From the NCBI GenBank assembly GCA_905116865.2, contig CAJHNH020002077.1, positions 1 through 64,000 of the forward strand: DNA of 64,000 bases, written 5' to 3'. This DNA is from Candidula unifasciata (Eukaryota; Mollusca; Gastropoda; Stylommatophora; Geomitridae). Positions 10,701 to 22,700 of the stretch are shown piece by piece. Both the position numbers and the translations under genes were made by a program. The notes beneath the pieces are model-generated. The model was given only the letters and a program-made list of their open reading frames with translations, was not told the origin of the DNA and ran no database searches. Position 1 is the stretch's first letter. Each line of letters opens with the position of its first letter.

Positions 10701-13700
10701 CAAACATTATAAGCATGGTTGATTGAATGGGAGCATTCAGCAAACACCTGCCAAGTTTGTGGTCACTAAAAGAATGAGAGTTCAGAGGTGAAAGGTTGCT
10801 AGCCAGGCTGGGAGTGTGTTGGCTGTAGAGATCAGGTGATCAAAGCTTTGTCCTGTGGAGGACAGGGCTGTCACTTTGTTGATGGCAGTTGTCTGTAGTC
10901 TGGTGTCCTTATAAGGATGACCTATCTTATAGATGGGATGGAATGCATCTGTTTGTACTCTTTTGGGAGCCATGATAAGAGTCGGAATATGTTACATATG
11001 TTAATGCAGGGGTAATCTGCTGAGAGGTTGATTGGATGTCAGAAAGAAAGTATTTCTGTTCTTTCCCGATATGTCACCTCAGATGACTTCATGGGACAGT
11101 CCAATATTTTTGAGGGTGGTAAAAGGAGGCTGTCCCACTGTCTAATGTGTCTTCCAAGGCATTGCCAAGGTTTTGGCACTTTTCTTCTTCCAGTGGCATC
11201 TCTCCAGTGACTTGTGTTTGAGACTTGTGTGTTCAGTCTTCTTCGCCATCAATTTCCTGGAATTAGCAGCATCAGTGCCTGACAGGGAGAGCAGCACTGC
11301 TTTCCCTGCAACATCATGGCATTCTGCATAGCATTAGATGTTGTGGTAATAATCATGCAATGGTGTTACCACAACAATAGTCTCTTGTCTCTGCTGCTGC
11401 TGCCGCATTTCAACCTCTCTCTAGATTTACTAACATGGACAATTGTTGTGATTGTAAAGGCATGCGTGAACCCAGCAGTATACATCTAGAATGATTGACC
11501 ATTTGTAGGACCATCCCCCACAGTACTACAATTGTCAGTATGTCCTGCCCGAATGCACATTGAGTTTCACACAAACAAATTGCAAAATAGCATCCTTTTA
11601 CCCCCCCCCCCCCCCCCCAACCAATTTTTTTTGTGTGTTGTCAGCTGCCGGTGATATTGAATGTTCCAAATTCCATGATGTGCGCCCTTTTAACAACCCT
11701 AAAACATCTACAACTGGCCCTAGCCCCAACCCATCTACCTCACACGAGAGAGTGCAACCTAGGTCCCACGACTGCATGCAGTGTAGGTCCCATGACTGTA
11801 GGAAGTAGCACATCCATCAGCTGCAACCGGAAGCAGCATATCATATAGACATCCTAGTCCTAAATAGTTAAATTTTCCGCAACAAAATCATTCTGAACAA
11901 GTATCACTAGTTAGCTTCACTGGTTTGTTTTGAACAAGATATCAACATTATGGCACAAGGGTAGTAACCCATAAGTGCTCCGTTCTACTTCTAACTCAAG
12001 CCTGAGTCTGAAGAATCTCAGCGTAGTACACAAACTCCAAAACACCGGTGAGGATCCAGAACTACTTTGGGTAGATTTTTAACTCAAAATTTTGCCTGGG
12101 CAAAATTTCCAGCTGCCAGGGAATTTTTTAATTTCCAACGGCTAAGGGATTTCCTATTACTAATTTTTAATTTTCAACTGCCAAGGGATTGTTTTTACAT
12201 GTGAAGAAATACACATGGGTGTCTAATTTTACTACCCAGATCCCCGTGTGGGTTCTGGGGCCCCATCGTGGGGAAAACAAGAATAGACCCTCTGCCTACC
12301 CAAAAGCATGTAGTAAGAGTCGACTAATTGGGAGCTTTCTTTGAAGTCGGAGTGCATCTGTCTGAGAGGCAAGGAACCAGCAGTCTGCATTCAAGTGAAT
12401 CAGATCTGTAAAACAGATGCACACGCAAAACTCAGGTTCTGGAGCAGGACTGCAGTTCAGAAGTGGACAAACAACCAGAACTTTCTACCAGAGTGTACAG
12501 CTGGTGAACGAAGAAGAAGAAGAAGAAGAAGAAGAAGACTACCCAGAGACCAGGGAAAGTTACTAGAAGTCCACATGAAAAAATCCTAGCCTTCATCGGG
12601 GTCTGAACAGCACTCGAGGCGGAGGTCATGCCTTGAGACCACTCAGCCCCCACTAGTTTCACTGTTAAACACAATCACAGTTTACACAATTAACATTTCA
12701 GTCAGAAAACCTTCATCAGCATATAGCTTGTGCTTGAGAATGTTCATGCTTCACAACAGCCATATAAGGTCTCTTGAGAAGGCCTGTTTCAGTGACAGGC
12801 AGACATATTAGGCATCTAGAGAAGGCCTGCCTCAGTGACAGACAGACATATTAGGCATCTAGAGAAGGCCTGCCTCAGTGACAGACAGACATATTAGGCA
12901 TCTAGAGAAGGCCTGCCTCAGTGACAGACAGACATATTAGGCACCTAGAGAAGGCCTGTTTCAGTGACAGACATATTAGGCATCTAGAGAAGGCCTGCCT
13001 CAGTGACAGACAGACATATTAGGCATCTAGAGAAGGCCTGTCTCAGGAGACAGACAGTGGGGCATGTGTTAGTATATTGTACTGACAGACAGACAATAAT
13101 TTATGTATTAGACAGGATTTTCTGCACAGTCAGGCAATGGTGCATGTGTTAGGCAGAATATTACGCTGACAGACGGACAGTGATGCATGTGTTAGACAGA
13201 ATATTACACTGACAGACGGATAATAACACATGTGTTAGAGGATATCCTGCACGGACAGGCAGTGATGCATATGTTGTACTCCACAGGGCTGTATTCTGCT
13301 TTGCTCTAGGCTACATGTTGACTTTGTATGTGCTGCGGCTGCTGGAGAACTTTGAACACCTTTGCTATGATCCAACATAGTAAGTTTTATGTACAGCATC
13401 GCCCGGCTCTCTAGCGTAGTTGGTTAAACCTGACATCGCGGTGACTGGATGACGAACTCCTTGTGGTCCGGGTTCACTCCCAGGGGTAGGCAGAAAAGCC
13501 ACATTTCTCCCAGATTTACGGTACCTATCATTGAATCAAGGCCGAAGGGTTGCAATATCCATAGTACCGAGCCATAGGGTTAACAACTCATGGTTTCTGG
13601 ATATTTAATGTACAGCATCAAACTTTAATGTACAACTTTGTTTTACATACAACATAGCACGTTTTATGTACTGTTGTGGATGTGATGTGTTGTTTTGTGG

Positions 13701-16700
13701 ATGTGATGTGTTGTGTATGTGTTGAATAGAAAGATGTACTGTTGCCTTCACATATGGCTCAGCCTCTCAGTGTAGAATGCCTAGCTGCTGCCAGTAGTGT
13801 TGCAGAAAGCACTAACTCTATAGCTCTAGCAGTGATCCTCACTATCTTTGTAACAGTGACACACTGTGACAGAGAGACGTCATCACTTGTTTGTCAGGAG
13901 GTAGGGTAGGATATGGCATATTAGTTAAAGGGAGCGAAATCAACAGGTCTTAGTAATCTGGATATTCCTTTCTAGAACCATCAAGTACAGAGAGCTATTT
14001 GCAATTGAATAACCTATTTAAATACATAGCATCTGATGCAATCGTTGATGTACCATATCAAAGAACGAGGGCCTTATCGTACTGACTCTCTAAAAGGACA
14101 CGTGTCAACCCAATTAGTTTATTTTGGTGCAGACTCTCATGCAATCAAAACGCATTGAGAAAATCCCATGTGAAAATGCACAAAGTAAACATGTTGAGCC
14201 GTACTAGAACATTCTAGAAGCAGTTAGTGAGTACAAAACACATACGTCACAAAGTAAACATGTTGAGCCATACTAGAACATTCTAGAAGCAGTTAGTGAG
14301 TACAAAACACATACGTCACAAAGTAAACATGTTGAGCCGTACTAGAACATTCTAGAAGCAGTTAGTGAGTACAAAACACATACGTCACAAAGTAAACATG
14401 TTGAGCCGTACTAGAACATTCTAGAAGCAGTTAGTGAGTACAAAACACATACGTGACATCAACTGTAGCAAACAAAAGACGAACCTGGGTGTGACATCAA
14501 CTGTAGCAAACAAAAGACGAACCTGGGTGTGACATCAACTGTAGCAAACAAAAGACGAACCTGGGTGTGACATCAACTGTAGCAAACAAAAGACGAACCT
14601 GGGTGTGACAGCGTACACAAAAAAGGCTGCTGTGCTACAACACATGAACCAAATGACACCCAAGAACCAAATGGCCCCCATTAACTAAATGACACCCATG
14701 AACCGAATGACATCCATGAATCAAACGACACTTATGAACTCGATAACACCCATGAACCAAATGATACTAAGGAGCAAAAAAACACTGATAAGCCAAATGA
14801 CATCCATAAACCAAATGACACACATGAACCAAATGACACTAAGGAGCCAAATAACACTGATAAGCCAAATGACATCCATGAACCAAATGTCACACAAACA
14901 AAATGACACACTGACAGTCGTGAAATGAACACAGAACATTCAGGCCCTAAGAAAGGTGGTAGAACCATTTAGCCACAGAGAGCTTCCCTTCTCCCTCTTC
15001 CCCTCTCAAATGTCTTCAACCTGTAGTGCTTCCCAGCCAAGTGCTGTATTTAGTCATCAAACCAGAACTAATACTTTCCACATGGCTGAAGCAGAAGTGT
15101 TGGTGGTTCCACGTGGCTGATTCATAAGTGTTGGTTGTTCCACATGGCTGAAGCAGAAGTGTTGGTTGTTCCACATGGCTGAAGCAGAAGTTTAGGTTGT
15201 TCTACATGGCTGAAGCAGAAGTGTTGGTTGTTCCACATGGCAGAAGCAGAAGTGTTGGTTGTTCTACATGGCTGATGCAGAAGTGTTGGTTGTTCTACAT
15301 GGCTGATGCAGAAGTGTTGGTGGAAAGTGTTGATGTTTTGTGTGTGTGAACATTGGTTCTAGTCCTTGTGGGTCATGTTGTGTTGGTTGTTCTACATGGC
15401 TGATGCAGAAGTGTTGGTGAAAAGTGTTGATGTTTTGTGTGTGTGTGAACATTGGTTCTAGTCCTTGTGGGTCATGTTGTGTTGGTTGTTCTACATGGCT
15501 GATGCAGAAGTGTTGGTGGAAAGTGTTGATGTTTTGTGTGTGTGTGAACATTGGTTCTAGTCCTTGTGGGTCATGTTGTGTTGGTTGTTCTACATGGCTG
15601 ATGCAGAAGTGTTGGTGGAAAGTGTTGATGTTTTGTGTGTGTGTGAACATTGGTTCTAGTCCTTGTGGGTCATGTTGTGTTGGTTGCTCCACAGTCCACT
15701 AATGATCACCACCCAGAAGCTGACATCGCTAGCCTTCAGTATCAGTGACTGGCGACTGCTGCACAAACATGGCAAACAACTGGACCAGGAGCGACAGAAA
15801 TGGGCGGTCAGGTCAGTGCTGCTTCTTGCTTGTGTCTGAACTCCCTAGTCAGCTGCTGCTTGTCTTTCACAATAATTCTTTTGTGTTTTACAGCCTATCA
15901 CTCTTGTTTTCTTGCTCATCTCTGACAGTATAACTGTGTGGTGTTTGTATCCCTGGTCTGTGGTGGCTTTCTTTGCACAACCCCGTGGTTGGTGGACTCT
16001 TTGTATAACCGGGTGTGTTGTGCAAATGTTTGTATAACCCTTTTTATGTTGGACTCTTTGTATAACCGGGTGTGTTGTGCAAATGTTTGTATAACCCTAT
16101 GTGAGGTGGATATGTCATTATTATATAACCCTGTATGTCCTGGCTATTTAACTGGAAAATGGAAAATTTTACAACATTATGGAATTTCAGAAAAAATAGT
16201 CAACATAATTGCTCTCTTTTATAAAGACTTTTCCTGCAGTATAAAAAATTACATCTTTCCCAGTAAAGACAGGTGTAAGACAGGGATGTGTTATGTCATC
16301 TCTCCTCTTCAACCTTGTGATTGATTGGATACTAAAGAACACAGTAGACAAGACATTGAAAGGCATACGATGGACTCCATTCACCATGCTTGAGGACCTC
16401 GATTTTGCAGATGATATAGCATTTCCTATCACATAAAAATGAACATACACAAGAGAAAAGTAACAGACTACACAGCACAGCAGAAATGGTGGGACTGAGA
16501 GTAAATACAAAGAAAACTAAGATCATGACAAGCAATCCAAACCAACAACCAGTGACCATAAATAACCAAACACTTGAAAATGTAGAAGATTTCACATATC
16601 TTGGCAGTGTGGTGTCCCTACTGGGAGAGACCGAAGAGGACATACAGTCACGTCTGAACAAAGCTAGAGCTGCTTTTAGAAGGATGAGACAAATCTGGAA

Positions 16701-19700
16701 ATCCAACAATTACTGCAGAGAAATGAAACTCCGACTCTACAAGAGCATCATTTTGCCAGTTCTTCTTTATGGAGTGGAATGCTGGAGAATGACTAAAAAG
16801 GATGCACACAAGCTGTCCACCTTCCACCACACATGTCTACGTAGAATTATCACAATTTTCTGGCCAGAAACAATCTCAAACACTAAACTATTTCAAGTCA
16901 CAAACCAAGAAGAATCCTGATAAACAGCTCTCCAAAACAGCTCTCACATGGATACCAGAGGGAAAGAGAAAACAGGGGCCCAAAAAACAACATGGAGACG
17001 AACGATGGAAAGTGACCTGAGTGCAGCATCTTTGACATGGAAAACAGGACAGGAAAACATGGAAAGTCCTCTCTGAAGCCTCATGTGCCACTAGGCATAA
17101 CGAGAACTGATGATGATGACAATGTGATTTCTCATTGCACCGAGTTGAACCAAATGTCTTTTTGACTTGGACACAATACTGTCACTGCCTGGATTGACAA
17201 CATATAGAGTCATGTCACCATGGCTACAACAGCATGACTTGTGTGTCCTCTCTCCACAGACAGGTGATTGACAACATATAGAGGCATGTCACTATGGCTA
17301 CAGAAGCATGACTTGTGTGTCCTCTCTCCACAGACAGGTGATTGACAACATATAGAGTCATGTCACCATGGCTACAGCAGCATGACTTGTGTGTCCTCTC
17401 TCCACAGACAGGTGATTAACATCATATTGAGTCATGTCACCATGGCTACAGCAGCATGACTTGTGTGTCCTCTCTCCACAGACAGGTGATTGACAACATA
17501 TAGAGTCATGTCACTATGGCTACAACAGCATGACTTGTGTGTCCTCTCTCCACAGACAGGTGATTAACATCATATAGAGTCATGTCACCATGGCTACAGC
17601 AGCATGACTTGTGTGTCCTCTCTCCACAGACAGGTGATTGACAACATATAAAGTCATGTCACCATGGCTACAACAGCATGACTTGTGTGTCCTCTCTCCA
17701 CAGACAGGTGATTGACAATATATAGAGTCATGTCACTATGGCTACAGCAGTATGACTTGTGTGTCCTCTCTCCACAGGCAGATGCCCAGTTTGCTGGAGT
17801 ACTTTTCTTTTGTGCTGAGTTTCCAGGGGATCCTGGCAGGACCCTTCTGTCACTACAACACCTTCAGGGCTTTCATTGAAGGCAACACACAAGAGAGGCT
17901 ACAGGTGCCCAGTGGCTGTGTTGTTTTGTTTGTTGCGGGGGGTGTTAACATAGATCTGTTTGTGTACATATGGTGTTAACAAAGATTCTGTTTGTTTACA
18001 CATGGTGTCAACACAGATCTGTATGTATACACGTGGTGTTAACATAGATCTGTTTGTGTACATGTGGTGTTAACATATATCTGTTTGTGTAAATTTGGTT
18101 TTAACAAAGATTCTGTTTGTTTACACATGGAGTCAACACAGATCTGTTTGTGTTAACATAGATATGTTTATGTACACATGGTGTTGACATAAATATGTTA
18201 GTGTAGACATGGTGTTTACACAGCTCTGTTTGCTTACACTTGGTGAAACATAGATATGTTTGTGTAGACATGGTGTTGACATAGATCTGTTTGTTCTGGT
18301 GTACCTATAGTCATGCCTTAGTTGTACCTGTAGTCATAGCTTAGTTATACCTGTAGTCATAGCTTAGTTGTACCTGTAGTCATAGCTTAGTTATACCTGT
18401 AGTCTCATACCTTAATTGTACATGTAGTCATAGCTTAGTTATACCTGTAGTCATAGCTTAGTTGTACCTGTAGTCATAGCTTAGTTATACCTGTAGTCAT
18501 AGCTTAGTTATACCTGTAGTCTCATACCTTAATTGTACATGTAGTCATAGCTTAGTTGTACCTGTAGTCATACCTTAGTTGTCCCTGTAGTCATAGCTTA
18601 GTTGTACCTGTAGTCTCATACCTTAATTGTACATGTAGTCATAGCTTAGTTGTACCTGTAGTCATAGCTTAGTTATACCTGTAGTCTCATACCTTAATTG
18701 TACATGTAGTCATAGCTTAGTTGTACCTGTAGTCATAGCTTAGTTATACCTGTAGTCTCATACCTTAATTGTACATGTAGTCATAGCTTAGTTGTACCTG
18801 TAGTCATAGCTTAGTTATACCTGTAGTCTCATACCTTAATTGTACATGTAGTCATAGCTTAGTTGTACATGTAGTCATAGCTTAGTTATACCTGTAGTCA
18901 TAGCTTAGTTGTACCTGTAGTCATAGCTTAGTTGTACCTGTAGTCATAGCTTAGTTGTACCTGTAGTCATAGCTTAGTTGTACCTGTAGTCATAGCTTAG
19001 TTGTACCTGTAGTCATAGCTTAGTTATACCTGTAGTCATAGCTTAGTTGTACCTGTAGTCATAGCTTAGTTATACCTGTAGTCTCATACCTTAATTGTAC
19101 CTGTAGTCATAGCTTAGTTGTACCTGTAGTCATAGCTTAGTTGTACCTGTAGTCATAGCTTAGTTGTACCTGTAGTCATAGCTTAGTTGTACCTGTAGTC
19201 ATAGCTTAGTTGTACCTGTAGTCATAGCTTAGTTATACCTGTAATCATAGCTTAGTTGTACCTGTAGTCATAGCTTAGTTGTACCTGTAGTCATAGCTTA
19301 GTTATACCTGTAGTCTCATACCTTAATTGTACATGTAGTCATAGCTTAGTTGTACCTGTAATCATAGCTTAGTTATACCTGTAATCATAGCTTAGTTGTA
19401 CCTGTAGTCTCATACCTTAATTGTACATGTAATCATAGCTTAGTTGTACCTGTAATCATAGCTTAGTTATACCTGTAATCATAGCTTAGTTGTACCTGTA
19501 GTCATAGCTTAGTTATACCTGTAATCATAGCTTAGTTGTACCTGTAGTCATAGCTTAGTTATACCTGTAGTCTCATACCTTAATTGTACATGTAGTCATA
19601 GCTTAGTTGTACCTGTAATCATAGCTTAGTTATACCTGTAATCATAGCTTAGTTGTACCTGTAGTCTCATACCTTAATTGTACATGTAATCATAGCTTAG

Positions 19701-22700
19701 TTGTACCTGTAATCATAGCTTAGTTATACCTGTAATCATAGCTTAGTTGTACCTGTAGTCATAGCTTAGTTATACCTGTAGTCTCATACCTTAATTGTAC
19801 ATGTAGTCATAGCTTAGTTGTACATGTAGTCATACCTTAGTTGTACCTGTAGTCATCGCTTAGTTGTACCTGTAGTCATACCTTAGTTGTCCCTGTAGTC
19901 ATACCTTAATTGTACCTGTAGTCATAGCTTAGTTGTACCTGTAGTCATACCTTAGTTGTACCTGTAGTCATCGCTTAGTTGTACCTGTAGTCATACCTTA
20001 GTTGTACCTGTAGTCATAGCTTAGTTGTCCCTGTAGTCATACCTTAATTGTACCTGTAGTCATAGCTTAGTTGTACCTGTAGTCATACCTGTAGCTGTAA
20101 CTATAGCACACCCTTAATAGATGATTGTTTGATATTTTTTAGGAAAGCAAGTACCCAGTCATCTATCGTGATCACCTTCCTTCTTGTTTGGTGAGTATAG
20201 TTTATGTCATTTGAGATTTTGTTCTTTTGAATACATTTCATGTGTATTTCAGTGAGGTCAATCAACTGTTTCTGTGAACTTTTACTTACTTTGATATGTG
20301 TAAGATTTTCTCTTGTGTCCTAAGAGCTGTGGACGTAAGGCTAACACAAAAATGAACTGACTGATGGTTGTGAAGCTAAAAGAAAGATGAACTGACTTAT
20401 GGTTGTGAAGCTAATAGAAAGATGAACTGACTTATGGTTGTGAAGCTAATTCAAAGATGAACTGACTTATGGTGGTTGTGAAGCTAATACAAAGATGAAC
20501 TGACTGATGGTTGTGAAGCTAACACAAAAATGAACTGACTGATGGTTGTGAAGCTAAAAGAAAGATGAACTGACTTATGGTTGTGAAGCTAATAGAAAGA
20601 TGAACTGACTTATGGTTGTGAAGCTAATACAAAGATGAACTGACTTATGGTTGTGAAGCTAACACAAAGATGAATTGACTTATGGTTGTGAAGCTAACAC
20701 AAAGATGAACTGACTTATGGTTGTGAAGCTAACACAAAGATGAATTGACTTATGGTTGTGAAGCTAATACAAAGATGAACTGACTTTTGGTTGTGAAGCT
20801 AACACAAAGATGAACTGACTGATGGTTGTGAAGCTAACACAAAGATGAACTGACTTATGGTTGTGAAGCTATTGCAAAGATGTGCTGACTCATGATCATG
20901 AAGGTAATACATAGATGAACTGACTTATGGTTGTGAAGCTATTACAAAGGTGAACTGACTTATGGTTGTGAAGGTAATACAAAGATGAACTGACTTATGG
21001 TCATGAAGGTAATAGAAAGATGAACTGACTCATGGTCATGAAGGTAATAGAAAGATGGGCTGACTCATTGTCATGAAGGTAATACAAAGATGGGCTGACT
21101 CATGGTCATGAAGGTAATACAAAGATGAACTGACTCATGGTCATGAAGGTAATACAAAGATGAACTGACTCATGGTCATAAAGGTAATACAAAGATGGGC
21201 TGACTCATTGTCATGAAGGTAATACAAAGATGAACTGACTCATGGTCATGAAGGTAATACAAAGATGGGCTGACTCATTGTCATGAAGGTAATACAAAGA
21301 TGAACTGACTCATATAATCATGAAGGTAATACAAAGATGAACTGACTCATGATCATGAAGGTAATACAAAGATGGGCTGACTCATTGTCATGAAGGTAAT
21401 ACAAAGATGAACTGACTCATGATCATGAAGGTAATACAAAGATGAACTGACTCATGGTCACGAAGACCAGAGAATGTTGTGTGTGTCAGTGAGGGGAGAG
21501 ATCATAAAGTGTGTGTAAGTGAGGGGAGAGAATGACTTTGTGTCAGTGAGGGGAAGCTACTGTGTGTGTCAGTGAAAGAGAATGCGCTGTGTCAGTGAGG
21601 GGAGATAACTGTATTTGTGAGTGTGTCAGTGAGTGGAGTGAGGGGAATAAGTGTGTGTCAGTTGTCTTGTGGTGTCAGTGAGGGGAGAGCCTGTGTCAAA
21701 CCTCAGGGGAGAGAGACATGTGCAATGTCAGGAGGAGAGAGAATGTGTGTGTCAGTTCATGAGTAGTTGCATGTGTGTCAGTGGGGGCCCATAATATATG
21801 TGTGTCAGTGAGGGGAGAGATAATATATGTGTGTGTCAGTGAGGGGAGAGAATGTGTGTGTGTCAGTGGGGGAGAATGTGTGTGTCAGTGAATTATATGT
21901 GTGTGTCAGTGAGGGGAGAGATAATATATGTGTGTGTCAGTAAGAGGGTGAGAGAGTGAGGGGATGTGTGTGTCAGTGAGGGGAGAGATGTGTCAGTGAG
22001 GGAGGAGAGAATGTGTGTGTCAGTGAGGGGGAGAGAATGTGTGTGTCAGTGAGGGAGAGAGAATGTGGGTGGTGTCAGTGAGAGGGGAGAGAGAATGGTG
22101 TGTCAGTGTGTGTCAGAGGGGAGAGATAGTGTGTCAGTGAGGGGAGAGATAATATATGTGTGTGTCAGTGAGGGGAGAGAATGTGTGTGTCAGTGAGGGG
22201 AGAGATAATATATGTGTGTGTCAGTGAGGGGAGAGAATGTGTGTGTGTGGGTGTGAGTGGGAGAGAATATGTGTGTGTCAGTGAGGGGAGAGAACATATG
22301 TGTGTGTCAGTGAGGGGAGAGAATATATGTGTGTGTCAGTGAGGGGAGAGAATGTGTGTGTCAGTGAGGGGAGAGATAATATATGTGTGTGTCAGTGAGA
22401 GAATGTGTGTGGTGAGAGAGATAATGGAGAGAATGTGTGTGTCAGTGAGGGGAGAGAATGTGTGTGTCAGTGAGGGGAGAGATAATGTGTCAGTGAGGGG
22501 AGAGATAATGTGTCAGTGAGGGGAGAGAATGTGGGTGGTGGATGTGAGAGTAAGAGAATGTGTGTGTCAGTGAGGGGAGAGAATGTGTGTGTCAGTGAGG
22601 GGGAGAGAATGTGTGTGTCAGTGAGGGGAGAGAATGTGTGTGTCAGTGAGGGGAGAGAATGTGTGTCAGTGAGGGGAGAGAATGTGTGTGTCAGTGAGGG

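Noticed and set aside
11028..11210. Small open frames at 10.8-11.8 kb
   Set aside because: Short, on both strands, with no recognisable domain or splice context; possibly mobile-element debris.
16486..16920. Reverse transcriptase frame as a host gene
   Set aside because: Clear LINE motifs with frameshifts upstream and downstream; a decayed retrotransposon.
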